Below, piece after piece: positions 38,201 through 45,754 of a stretch of 64,000 bases of DNA; the first letter of the stretch is position 1, and every line of letters begins with the position of its first letter. The notes below the pieces were generated by a model. It did not search any database, had not been told where the DNA came from, and worked only from the letters and a program-made list of their open reading frames with translations. The position numbers and the translations under genes were made by a program. This DNA is from Paenibacillus catalpae (GTDB lineage: Bacteria; Bacillota; Bacilli; Paenibacillales; Paenibacillaceae), in the NCBI RefSeq assembly GCF_900112695.1, contig NZ_FOMT01000002.1, forward strand, positions 62,001 through 126,000. Reading direction: 5' to 3'.

Positions 38201-38714
38201 TGGTTCGATATCGACGCCGCCGACGGGAGGCTGGAGCAATTGGGTGGAGACGACGAGTTCGCTCGCCGGGGCGAGCGGCACGCACGATATTTACATCAAG
38301 TTTTCCGGCATGACCGACTTCGACTGGTTCCGCTTCGAGGATAGCGTAAACGCTCCGACGCCGGTAACGATTCAAGCGGAAAGCTACAACAGCAGCAATA
38401 GCGTCTCCAACTATGTTACGACAATCGGAGGCTTGAATTCGGGATCTTGGGTGAAGTATAGCGGCGTCAACCTCGGCAGCGGCTTCACGCAGTTGAAATT
38501 CAGGTTCGCAAACGGCGAATCGACGACCAAGACGGCGACCGTGCACCTGGACAGCCTGACCGGTACGCAGATTGGCACCATCACGACGCCTGCTACGGGC
38601 GGATGGAGCAATTGGACGGAAGGAACGGCTTCGCTCACGCCTTCGAGCGGCATCCACGATATTTATATTTTGTTCTCGGGAGCGACGGACTTTGATTGGT
38701 TCCGATTCGAGTAA
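35289..38714 (+). CDS. Secreted beta-helix (pectate-lyase-3-type) protein with CBM6 domains
   Basis: An 1141-residue exported protein. The ATG at 35289 lies 7 bases after AGGAGG; a TTG just upstream is possible. In order: signal peptide ending PVYA-A (about 36); TIG-like segment (38-225); pectate-lyase-3-type right-handed beta-helix (about 233-810) with many short N-N-T-type rungs; chitobiase C-terminal-like domain (about 819-895, IRYTTDGSTP); and two CBM6-like domains (about 903-1018 and 1027-1141), both ending TDFDWFRFE and opening with QAESY. There is no SLH anchor, so it should be released, unlike its paralogue at 22117. The substrate is unknown. Confidence 0.87.
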   Translation: MYATFGRQYRKGLSQILILAILLTLIAALDTRPVYAANAPKIQRLSDAVQAGTTFTITGWDMTASSQDVAIKLDSTNTSPAAPPADALHPAIIQSDQKGNYVTVTMPGGAAAGVYNVWVKNATGWSAPAKLNAARALWISEKQAWSGQKITIVGRNFAGSEFGAGNGTVVRLKNSSNTVNQTITSGNAYMAEFSISSTTPLGTYDVEISSDSGVHWSKPSSGQQLQVVSVGSDPLGLGVAWAGNFNWANQVNASSYGAAPNSGVDETADIQAAIDAAGTNPNGGVVYLTDGTYRITSLHLSRKVVLRGQSRSGTILQYIGTGGATAIDSKTNFGQVGVANLTVTIAPGHTSRPDIFLILGSPWEVLDGSGNPTYPAGNVLERTAEQMFLKGVKIDYDLGTNGASGQRGFPMMTLGKERFLVADSDFRGFAGYAHNYVNQYSSFTNSYMEFSFGVYINTAEYYIATGNTLIGHTAVNAEKHGLSVRANNYVADNTIVGMRSVASGLVVGHENDGEAIMSEAPGGYFNYGTVSSASGLNVTVSADRALVAPTVMYSYPAIQIIDGTGLGQLRRVTGISGNTITVDKAWDKMPDSTSKWTLITPNEHTTAYNNTITDNDKGIWLFGNAYDSVVANNTFLDSEGVFIWSVNVKNANESNLSPNYFNRVTGNVLTGVSPLSKNSGVGVASERFDNGGGHYFAVQAFGNEFRGNDLSGTNETPVGNSITEAPSYNTGIYISTADIGYYDGNNDVSVSGDTTNTIVEDNTVRNKEYAVTLTHSSYGTVLAGNKTANITGSFVRDTGSHNTHNANNAGAAASQSTAAAPTFTPAAGSYSAPQTVTIASSTTGATIRYTTDGSTPNAGSPIYRTPLTISPSQTVKAMASKAGMLQSAVSTAAYTNSGGGNLTLQAESYADMSGIVNFGTTIGDLHDGDWIKFSNVNLGSGFATLRTRFTNGDVTAKTAEIRLDSLTGTLIGSISTPPTGGWSNWVETTSSLAGASGTHDIYIKFSGMTDFDWFRFEDSVNAPTPVTIQAESYNSSNSVSNYVTTIGGLNSGSWVKYSGVNLGSGFTQLKFRFANGESTTKTATVHLDSLTGTQIGTITTPATGGWSNWTEGTASLTPSSGIHDIYILFSGATDFDWFRFE

Positions 38715-38727
38715 GGGAGAAGAAACA

Positions 38728-40884
38728 ATGACAATGGCACCTATTATGCTGCTGATCGACTCTTCGATGGCGGCTCAACCTGACAGCATACGGCATGCCG
38801 TTGCCGATATCGCGGGACATGGCTTCGACGCCATTGCGCTTGAGTTTCGCAATTGCAGCTACAGCGAATTCGACGAGATCGGCCAGAGAGCCATGCGCAC
38901 GGCGGAGGAGGAGGCCCGAAGGCACGGCCTCTCCTTCGTTCAGATTATACCCTGGCCGGGATTGCGGCTCCTCAAACATCATCCCGAGGCTAGACAGAAA
39001 TGGATAAGCGAGCATGAAGGCTCCATTAGAAACGGCAAGCTCGAAATCAGGCTTAACGATCTCGAGTCTGCCGGACATACCGATATCCGGCCGGTATACG
39101 AAGGGATCGCCAAAGCGTTTCTCGTTAAGCGGGAAGGCGGAATTATTCGGGAGGCAAAAGATATTACCGCGGAATTAAGAGATGTCCGTCTGGTCATTAC
39201 GAGCCGCTCCGATCTAAGCGGAAGGTATGGGGAGGACGGCGACGTGCTGCTCTATGCGTCCTACTCGACCGATTATCCCGATTTTGCGAGTGCTGACATG
39301 GCCGAGTCCATTGACGAAACGCTTGCTTGTTACCTTGGAATGAAGCTTGACGGCTTCGCCATCGACGAATTCGGAGCCGGCAGCAAGAAGGAAGACGTCT
39401 ATCTAGGCGGAGCCGCTTTTTTGGAAGCTTTTCGTCATAGATACGGCTATGAATTTCTCGACCGGATTTATCTGATGCGACACAAGTCGGCGGACGATCG
39501 CTTGGGCAAGCTTCGTTTCGACTATTACAATTTGACGATGGAGCTGACGTACCGGATCCAGAAAGAGGTGAAGGAGCGTTACGAAAAGCAGCACGGAAAG
39601 GCTTCCTTTATGGGATTCCACAGCACGTGGTGGGGAGAAGGGAACTCCGGCGATCTGTGGGCGGGCAACATTGACTATTTTAAGCTGACGGATAACCTGA
39701 GCGGGGGTTTTGTCGATGCGCAATACGACGCGGAGCGGACGATGCTGTCCATGACGATGCTCGCGGAGTCGCTTGCTAAATATTCAAGCAGCGGACTGGC
39801 GTACAACATGTGCTGGGATCGGGAGCCGACGACCGGAAAAATGACGTATTACCATCGTCTGCTTGCCGCCCGCAACGTACGCTGGGTCGCTCATGCCTAC
39901 GGGCATTCCGGACCGTTCGGACCGGGCTATCCGCATCACCCGACATGGGCGATAACTAACGGCTGCGTTGCCATGCAGAAGGCGATGCAGCGATTTGCCG
40001 GCAAAGCGGTCAGCCGTCCGCGGGTCGCCTTGATGTATGCATGGGAATCGGTCGCCTATCGCAACGATTCGTTTATGCATTATCATCGCCTAAGCATGAA
40101 AGCATTGCTGCATAAGCTGATGCTGCGTCACGTGGAGGTTGATGTCGTGCCTACCTTTGAAGAACATCTCTCGCGCTACGACGCGTTGATCGTGCTGTGG
40201 CCGGCCATGCTGCCGGAGGCTGCATGGGAGCGAATTCGGCGATATGGCGAGTTGGCCGGGAAACGGCTGATTATTATCGGGCTTCCTGCGGTTTGCACGA
40301 CGGAAGGCAGGAATATTGCCGCTGAATTTGCGGAGCTTACCGGAACAGCGGTTCATGAGGGCGACCTCGGGGAAACCGACTATCCGGGCGAGTACGAATA
40401 CGTGGCCTGGGATTTGTGGTTTACGAACGATCGGATTCCGATGAAGTGTTTTCCGCTTTCCGTTGCAAACGGAGCAGGCGATACCAAGGTGACGATCCGG
40501 CACGACGATCTGGCCATCGCGGCGCGAAGAGGCAATGTCGACTATTATTCGTTTGAGCTGCCGCTTACGCCATACTGCGAGTCTCTATTGCATGAGCTGG
40601 AAAAATACAAGGAGCTGCAGTTGTCTCCGGGCGTGCTTGCCAAAACCTCCTATGACGATGACGGCACCGTACTGACGTTGATTCCGCGTCTGGGCGAGGA
40701 GTTAAATGTTTCGTTCCATTACGACGGCATCAAATTTGATATTCATGGCAGAGGTCTAATCGGCCTTAGGATCACTAGCGGCCGGTTGGATGCAGCTATT
40801 GGGGAAGAGGGGGCGGAGCTGTACGCAAACGGCGTGCGGGTTGACGATTCGTTGTTCGAAAAGATTGCCAGGCTTGTACCGTAG
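38728..40884 (+). CDS. Unclassified glycosidase-like intracellular protein
   Basis: A 718-residue protein without a signal peptide, starting 13 bases after the secreted beta-helix gene with GGGAGAAG before the ATG. The N-terminal 400 residues look like a TIM barrel of the GH42/GHL6 kind: LIDSSMAAQPDSIRHAV at the start, LDGFAIDEFGAGS (a candidate acid Glu near 214) and MGFHSTWWGEGN. The region from about 440 (RPRVALMYAWESVAYRN, then DALIVLWPAMLP) resembles the glutamine-amidotransferase-like trimerisation domain of GH42. The exact family is not recognised. It is the likely intracellular trimming enzyme of locus 2. Confidence 0.65.
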   Translation: MTMAPIMLLIDSSMAAQPDSIRHAVADIAGHGFDAIALEFRNCSYSEFDEIGQRAMRTAEEEARRHGLSFVQIIPWPGLRLLKHHPEARQKWISEHEGSIRNGKLEIRLNDLESAGHTDIRPVYEGIAKAFLVKREGGIIREAKDITAELRDVRLVITSRSDLSGRYGEDGDVLLYASYSTDYPDFASADMAESIDETLACYLGMKLDGFAIDEFGAGSKKEDVYLGGAAFLEAFRHRYGYEFLDRIYLMRHKSADDRLGKLRFDYYNLTMELTYRIQKEVKERYEKQHGKASFMGFHSTWWGEGNSGDLWAGNIDYFKLTDNLSGGFVDAQYDAERTMLSMTMLAESLAKYSSSGLAYNMCWDREPTTGKMTYYHRLLAARNVRWVAHAYGHSGPFGPGYPHHPTWAITNGCVAMQKAMQRFAGKAVSRPRVALMYAWESVAYRNDSFMHYHRLSMKALLHKLMLRHVEVDVVPTFEEHLSRYDALIVLWPAMLPEAAWERIRRYGELAGKRLIIIGLPAVCTTEGRNIAAEFAELTGTAVHEGDLGETDYPGEYEYVAWDLWFTNDRIPMKCFPLSVANGAGDTKVTIRHDDLAIAARRGNVDYYSFELPLTPYCESLLHELEKYKELQLSPGVLAKTSYDDDGTVLTLIPRLGEELNVSFHYDGIKFDIHGRGLIGLRITSGRLDAAIGEEGAELYANGVRVDDSLFEKIARLVP

Positions 40885-40906
40885 AATCAGCAGCCGTACA
40901 TCAACT

Positions 40907-40945
40907 AAAAAGGCAGCCGCTTAAAAAGCGGCTGCCTTTTCTTTT
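40907..40945. terminator. Bidirectional terminator at end of locus 2
   Basis: AAAAGGCAGCCGCTT pairs with AAGCGGCTGCCTTTT around a short A-rich loop, with A and T runs on the two sides. It ends both the glycosidase-like gene and the convergent ltrA-type gene. Confidence 0.92.
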
Positions 40946-40950
40946 GCTTC

Positions 40951-42168
40951 TTATAGTGGTTCAGTCTTATGCTGCCCCGGCAGCGGCTTTGTCCGGCAAA
41001 GCCGTTCGGTGAAGACGGAGCCCCAGACGGAGACGCCAATTAGAGTAAGCGTTGCGATAATAGATAAGAGCAATGGCGAAATAAAGCTGTAGAGCAGGAA
41101 TGAAGCAGCAAGCACGATGATCCCAACGGTATATGGGGTAGAGATGACACCGGCTGCAATTCGCGTAAACAGCATATTGCCGAGCAGATAGAGAGCCGGA
41201 CCTGCCAATATGACCATAGCGGTCTTGAGCTCCAGGTGTCCCGTCGGATGCGCGAGCACCAGTTCATCGGCTACGGCAGACAGGATGATGCCTGCAACGA
41301 GCAGCAGATGCGTATAGGTGTAGGCGGAGCGGGCAACACGGCCGGGATCGTCGGAATGCGCGATAAAGTGATGGCCTGTTTTGGCTGTCATGTTGAAATA
41401 AATCCACCACATGGCGACGGAACTAAGGAATGCGACTGCAAAGGAGCCTAGGGTAAGAACATCCCATTCTAACTCGGCAAAGGTCGCTCCGGTAACAAGA
41501 ATAGATTCGCCCAGCGCAATAATAATGAACAATCCGCATCTTTCCGCCATATGGGACCCTTCAACATCCCACACGGTAGTGGGTGTTTTTCCGAGCTTGG
41601 GTATCCAGAAGCCAAGAGAGGGGGAGAGGTATTCGATAAACAGCGCGATTACCCATAGGATAAGCCGATTCTCGTCATGCGCAATTCCTCCGGCAATCCA
41701 GAAGATCCCGGATAACGCCAGCCAACTGAGTATGCGGATAAAATTAATGCGCAGCTCGGTTGAGCCTTTTTGCAGGACCCAGACGGTATAAGCGGTTCTT
41801 CCCACCTGGAACAAGGTATAGGCACAAGCGAAATAAATGCCTGTCTTCTCGAAGGCTTCCGGCAAGGAGCTCGACATGATTAGTCCGACCAGCATAAGTC
41901 CGAAAAGCATAAACCGGACGCGTGTCGTTTCCGGATTCAGCCAGTTCATCACCCATGCCGTAAAGATCCAGACCCACCAGATGGCCATGGTCAGTATCCC
42001 GAGGTGAATAGCCCCTTCCAACGTGAAGTTTTTCAGGAAGGAATGGGATAACTGGGTCACCGCAAAGACAAAGATTAAGTCAAAAAACAATTCGATAAAG
42101 GATACCTTTCCTGAATCGCTGCTGCCCCTGCTGCGAAACAGCATAGAATTCGCTGCCAATCTCTTCAT
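40951..42168 (-). CDS. ltrA: Low temperature requirement protein A (LtrA) family membrane protein
   Basis: A 405-residue polytopic protein with about twelve hydrophobic helices. The family signature SFIELFFDLIFVFAVTQLSH is at residues 23-42, and the conserved HMAERCGLFIIIALGESILV follows near residue 206. LtrA was first linked to growth at low temperature in Listeria; its biochemical activity is unknown. The ribosome binding site is AGGAGAGAACG. It is a single gene. Confidence 0.92.
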   Translation of the reverse strand: MKRLAANSMLFRSRGSSDSGKVSFIELFFDLIFVFAVTQLSHSFLKNFTLEGAIHLGILTMAIWWVWIFTAWVMNWLNPETTRVRFMLFGLMLVGLIMSSSLPEAFEKTGIYFACAYTLFQVGRTAYTVWVLQKGSTELRINFIRILSWLALSGIFWIAGGIAHDENRLILWVIALFIEYLSPSLGFWIPKLGKTPTTVWDVEGSHMAERCGLFIIIALGESILVTGATFAELEWDVLTLGSFAVAFLSSVAMWWIYFNMTAKTGHHFIAHSDDPGRVARSAYTYTHLLLVAGIILSAVADELVLAHPTGHLELKTAMVILAGPALYLLGNMLFTRIAAGVISTPYTVGIIVLAASFLLYSFISPLLLSIIATLTLIGVSVWGSVFTERLCRTKPLPGQHKTEPL

Positions 42169-42346
42169 TCGTTCTCTCCTTTGGCCTATATTATTTCCAT
42201 AGTTTTCGTCGATTGTAACATGTATTAATGGTTGAAGAAATCCCCATATGGGAATATTTCAAAAGGTGTTTCTTTTTGGTTTTCGCAAAAAATGGGTAAT
42301 TAACTCTAGAAAGGAAATACTAGCGCAATGAACAGGAGGGATTGCA

Positions 42347-42766
42347 GTGTTATCGAAAGAGCTGTATAAGACAACGGTAAAAGCAGTTGGAGGCCGTGAC
42401 GGCAGAATCGAATCGGAAGATGGTTTGCTGGCTATTAATGTGATTCATCCGAAGGAGCTGGGGGGCCCGGGAGGGGCGACCAATCCTGAGCAATTGTTTG
42501 GAGGCGGCTATGCGGCATGCTTTGAGAGCGCGCTAAATCTCGTATGCAGGGAAAGAAAAATCAAGCCGGACAGCACGTCAGTGACGGCGCATGTAACGCT
42601 TGGCAAAGATGCAGAAGACAATTTCGAGCTTGCCGTTACACTCGATATTTCCTTGGTTGGCGTGGACCGGGAACAAGCACAGGACATTGCCAAAGCGGCA
42701 CATAATGTTTGTCCGTACTCGAGAGCGACTCGCGGCAATATCGACGTTCAGTTAAACGTGGTGTAA
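42347..42766 (+). CDS. Organic hydroperoxide resistance protein (Ohr, OsmC family)
   Basis: A 139-residue peroxidase with the two catalytic Cys in their family context: GGYAACFESAL (near residue 63) and AHNVCPYSRATR (near residue 127), plus GGPGGATNPEQLF. It reduces organic hydroperoxides. It starts with GTG after AACAGGAGGG. There is no OhrR gene next to it, so its control is unclear. Confidence 0.95.
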   Translation: MLSKELYKTTVKAVGGRDGRIESEDGLLAINVIHPKELGGPGGATNPEQLFGGGYAACFESALNLVCRERKIKPDSTSVTAHVTLGKDAEDNFELAVTLDISLVGVDREQAQDIAKAAHNVCPYSRATRGNIDVQLNVV

Positions 42767-42783
42767 TCATTGCCTTGAAGAAT

Positions 42784-42817
42784 AAAGCCCATCCGATAGC
42801 CATATCGATGGGCTTTT
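42784..42817 (+). terminator. Terminator after the Ohr gene
   Basis: AAAGCCCAT and ATGGGCTTT form the lower stem, with an inner CGATA/TATCG stem around GCCA, followed by T. Confidence 0.85.
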
Positions 42818-42910
42818 CCATGTTTATATCCTTTTATGAAAAAGGGTTTCTCATATTCGGCACGAAATTCATATCTTCTGCCGAAATGATTAACCATCTT
42901 AAATCAACGC

Positions 42911-43189
42911 CTATTTAATCATTTTCCTTATCTGAATTAATTCATTGATGTAAAAGTCTATCTGCTGCTGCACGGATTCGGTCTGTCTCAATTGATCAAC
43001 CTCGGATCGTGATTCGGAGAACATTTCTTCTTCTAATGCCCGAAGGGCTATGCCTGCGGCGATCGCGGCTATACCATCGCCTAAGGTGGCAATTATAGCG
43101 CCGATATATCCAAGCCGGGCGACGATGAGGTCGACGGAATCGCTATTTTGATTATTGCTGTCATTACTGTTGCTTTTATTGTTGCTCAT
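42911..43189 (-). CDS. Small hypothetical protein with one hydrophobic segment
   Basis: A 92-residue protein with a Ser/Asn/Asp-rich N-terminus (residues 1-20), an Ala/Gly/Ile-rich hydrophobic segment (about 24-50, containing GAIIATLGDGIAAIAAGIAL) and an amphipathic C-terminal helix. GCGAGGTGACC serves as ribosome binding site. The family is not recognised. Its own compact unit, with clear translation signals, argues that it is real. Confidence 0.7.
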   Translation of the reverse strand: MSNNKSNSNDSNNQNSDSVDLIVARLGYIGAIIATLGDGIAAIAAGIALRALEEEMFSESRSEVDQLRQTESVQQQIDFYINELIQIRKMIK

Positions 43190-43292
43190 GAATCACGGTC
43201 ACCTCGCAAAAGCTTTATCTTATCCCCGATAACAGCCTATGCAGGAGTGGTTAGCGGGGTATGGGCGCAAGGATGAAGCCGAGAGAAGCGCT

Positions 43293-43341
43293 AAAAGCGG
43301 TAGACCAAGACTTGAAGTTCAAGTCCCGGTCTACCGCTTTT
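43293..43341 (-). terminator. 49-bp near-perfect palindrome, terminator of the ArsR-SRPBCC operon
   Basis: AAAAGCGGTAGACC (43293-43306) pairs with GGTCTACCGCTTTT (43328-43341), then a 2-2 mismatch (AA/CC), then GACTTGAA-G-TTCAAGTC with a single-base centre. The A/T runs on both ends fit a terminator, but the arm is far longer than usual and the loop almost absent. Confidence 0.75.
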
Positions 43342-43358
43342 CATTGAGACATTAACGC

Positions 43359-43874
43359 TTATTTCGCTGCGTTCAAAGCTTCTTCCAGACGGTCCCAAGT
43401 TTCGGTAATGCCTTGCAGCATGCCCATGTCCATAACCGTTTTGAGCGCGTCGCCGGAAGAGTAGACAGCACGATTAACAAGCTTTGTAGTGCCGTCGCCC
43501 AGATCAACGAATTCCATTACGATATCGGTTGCAGGAAGTTCTTCGTTAATGTTGCCTTCAGCATCCGAGAAATAATCCATGTAGCTGAAGCTGTTTGGCT
43601 CGTCGATTTCCTTGTAAACGCCTTTACCCCAGGATTCCATGCCATAGAACTCGCCTTGGCTCTCATCCATGCACTTCATGCAGTAATGCCATACGCCGCC
43701 CGGACGGAAATCGATTGTACATACAGGAACTTCCCAGCCTCTAGGTCCCCACCAGCGTTTCAGATGCTCAGGCTCCTTGAACATCTTGAACACCAGCTCG
43801 CGTGGTGCCGCGAATACGCGCTCGAGCACCAGTACATTTTCGTTCTCTACTCTTGAAATCATTGCATTTGTCAT
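43359..43874 (-). CDS. SRPBCC (AHSA1-like) family protein
   Basis: A 171-residue protein with the AHSA1 opening VLERVFAAPRELVFKMFKEP followed by HLKRWWGPRGWEVPVC, and a C-terminal LQGITETWDRLEEAL helix. Its start overlaps the stop of the ArsR gene (ATGA), making a translationally coupled pair. ArsR-SRPBCC pairs are common; the ligand is usually unknown. Confidence 0.92.
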   Translation of the reverse strand: MTNAMISRVENENVLVLERVFAAPRELVFKMFKEPEHLKRWWGPRGWEVPVCTIDFRPGGVWHYCMKCMDESQGEFYGMESWGKGVYKEIDEPNSFSYMDYFSDAEGNINEELPATDIVMEFVDLGDGTTKLVNRAVYSSGDALKTVMDMGMLQGITETWDRLEEALNAAK

Positions 43875-44251
43875 TTGAAATCCTCCTCATGATTTGGTTT
43901 TGGATGCTGTAATTGTTCGCTCTTTTGCAGCTCCCGCAAGTAGTTCTCCAGGTTGTCGTACCGTTCTTCCATGATGCGGCGGAAGGAGTTAACCCATGAA
44001 TCCAACGAATGGAAGGGCTCTGGCCGAAGCTTATAGAATCTGCGGTTGGCTTCAGCCTTCACTTCCACAATTCCGCTATCACTAAGCACCTTCAGATGCT
44101 TGGATGCTTGGGGCTGTCTAATCCCCAACCGGTCGGCAATTTCTCCTACTGTCAGGGGACCGTCTCGCAGCAGCTCAACGATGTTCATCCGATTGGGCTC
44201 AGACAATGCGCTCAGCGTCGTCATATCCAAACCCGGATAATGTCCTGACAT
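43871..44251 (-). CDS. ArsR-family transcriptional regulator
   Basis: A 126-residue winged-helix repressor: LSEPNRMNIVELLRDGPLTV followed by the recognition helix in RQPQASKHLKVLSDSGIVEV. The start at 44251 has AAAGAGGTGAACGGC just upstream; the longer frame to 44362 lacks a ribosome binding site. No Cys metal site is visible, so it is probably not a metal sensor. It likely controls its own operon with the SRPBCC gene. Confidence 0.9.
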   Translation of the reverse strand: MSGHYPGLDMTTLSALSEPNRMNIVELLRDGPLTVGEIADRLGIRQPQASKHLKVLSDSGIVEVKAEANRRFYKLRPEPFHSLDSWVNSFRRIMEERYDNLENYLRELQKSEQLQHPKPNHEEDFK

Positions 44252-44712
44252 GCCGTTCACCTCTTTATGTGTTAGTCTCTCCTGTTGTTGATTTAAATAT
44301 ACACCATAGGGAATATTCCTGTAAAGGAATACTTTAAAGTTTTTTGGAAAAATATTTTGCAAACCGCATCCTTCATATCAGCAACAAGCCTGAGAGTAAA
44401 AGCTGCGCCGTTTATAGACTCCCTAGGATCCACCTATACCCTTACCCCAAAAAGCGGCGGAAGTAACACGGTTAAAATGAGAGCAGCCGATTCTCGTGAA
44501 TTAGCGTGCGAGCTGATTAACCCGTTTGGTACAACGATGACGCAGGGGTAACCGAAAGCCCGGTTATGAAAGTAACGGTAAAATAACATAGCTTCAAAGT
44601 GGCTGGCGGCTGATTATAGCAGTCTGTCCTTTGTTCTTTTTTGCCACCAACCTCTTGATCTAACCGTATGAGGGTATAATAAGTACAAAGGAAAAGGGGA
44701 GTATGGCTTTGG
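44252..44712. other. Intergenic stretch without a supported gene
   Basis: About 460 bases between the ArsR and PAP2 genes. An open frame on the plus strand (44357-44551) has no ribosome binding site and no family resemblance. The left 110 bases should carry the ArsR promoter and operator; the AT-rich part is around 44290-44360. Nothing else is recognised. Confidence 0.5.
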
Positions 44713-45414
44713 ATGAAATCAACGAATAAGCAGAAAAAGATTTTATTACGTTCAATTGCATCTACAATAATCATATTGATTGTATTTGGCTGGATTGCGC
44801 AGCTCGTCAGCGGGCAGCGGATCGCGGCATTTGATAACAAAATAACGGATGCCGTACGAAGCGTGCATTCCGATACGATGACGTTCTGGATGAAAGGTTT
44901 CACAGAGCTTGGTTCTGAGATTTTTGTCATTCTTATGATTGTCGTCTTTGCAGCGGCATTGGCGGTTATCGGCTATCGGAGAGAGCTTATTTTTTATCTC
45001 GGCGTAATCGGAAGCTCAGCGCTGCTGAATCTGCTGCTGAAGGTTATTTTTCAACGGGCCAGACCGGATATTGACCGGATTGTTGAGGCGTCAGGCTTCA
45101 GCTTTCCAAGCGGACATTCAATGTCTGCGTTTACGTTATACGGCATGACGATCTATTTCCTGTGGAAGCATTTGAAGTACAGATGGATGCGAACGGCGGT
45201 TATTTTGATCGGAACCGTCATTATCGCAATGATCGGAATCAGCAGAATTTATCTTGGGGTTCATTATCCTAGCGATGTGATTGGCGGGTATTTGGTAAGC
45301 GCTGCATGGCTGATCATGAGTATCGGATTATATGAACGTTATCTGGAACAACGATGGCTTTCCCAAAAGTTTCGGCTTCAAGCGGAGAGAAATGGAGGAC
45401 CGTCCCATACTTAG
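44713..45414 (+). CDS. PAP2-family membrane phosphatase
   Basis: A 233-residue membrane protein with about six helices and all three phosphatase signature motifs: KVIFQRARP (near residue 114), PSGHS (near residue 134) and SRIYLGVHYPSDV (near residue 176), which contain the catalytic Arg and His residues. Such enzymes dephosphorylate phosphatidic acid, undecaprenyl pyrophosphate or related lipids. GGGGAG lies 11 bases before the ATG. It is a single gene with its own terminator. Confidence 0.93.
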   Translation: MKSTNKQKKILLRSIASTIIILIVFGWIAQLVSGQRIAAFDNKITDAVRSVHSDTMTFWMKGFTELGSEIFVILMIVVFAAALAVIGYRRELIFYLGVIGSSALLNLLLKVIFQRARPDIDRIVEASGFSFPSGHSMSAFTLYGMTIYFLWKHLKYRWMRTAVILIGTVIIAMIGISRIYLGVHYPSDVIGGYLVSAAWLIMSIGLYERYLEQRWLSQKFRLQAERNGGPSHT

Positions 45415-45428
45415 GATGGTCCTTTTTT
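45396..45428 (+). terminator. Terminator overlapping the PAP2 stop codon
   Basis: AGGACCGTCC pairs with GGATGGTCCT, the loop containing the stop codon region, followed by TTTTTT. Confidence 0.85.
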
Positions 45429-45440
45429 ACGTGGAGCCGA

Positions 45441-45620
45441 TCATCTTTTCCTCCACATGAGCGGCTTCATCATCTGCAGCAGCGGAGTTGAGAATTTACG
45501 GCGCGGTTTTTTTAAATCTTCCTCATGCTTGACATAAAGTCCCGAGCGGATTGCCCGGTTGATCTCTTCCTGGCGCATTTTGTACAGCAGATCGGTGGTA
45601 TGGTAATTATGATACGGCAT
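45441..45620 (-). CDS. Small basic protein, 59 residues
   Basis: A 59-residue frame on the minus strand starting ATG at 45620 after AAAGGGGATGTTC. The product begins MPYHNYHTTDLLYKMRQEEI and ends in a basic, Lys/Arg-rich tail (PLMWRKR). It fills an otherwise empty gap and has a good ribosome binding site, which supports it as real. The family is not recognised; the amphipathic N-terminal helix and basic tail suggest a nucleic-acid- or membrane-associated role, but nothing shows this. Confidence 0.65.
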   Translation of the reverse strand: MPYHNYHTTDLLYKMRQEEINRAIRSGLYVKHEEDLKKPRRKFSTPLLQMMKPLMWRKR

Positions 45621-45754
45621 ATGAACATCCCCTTTATATGAGGCCTTGTGTACCTCGCTTGTGTTATTGATTTCATTATGCAGGTGAAAGAAAGAGGTAA
45701 AAAGTGTAGAATATGCTCAATAGATTTCCCCTTTTAGCGAGGTGAGGAATAACG

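Noticed and set aside
44357-44551. Small gene on the plus strand
   Set aside because: No ribosome binding site, and the product has no structure or family features.
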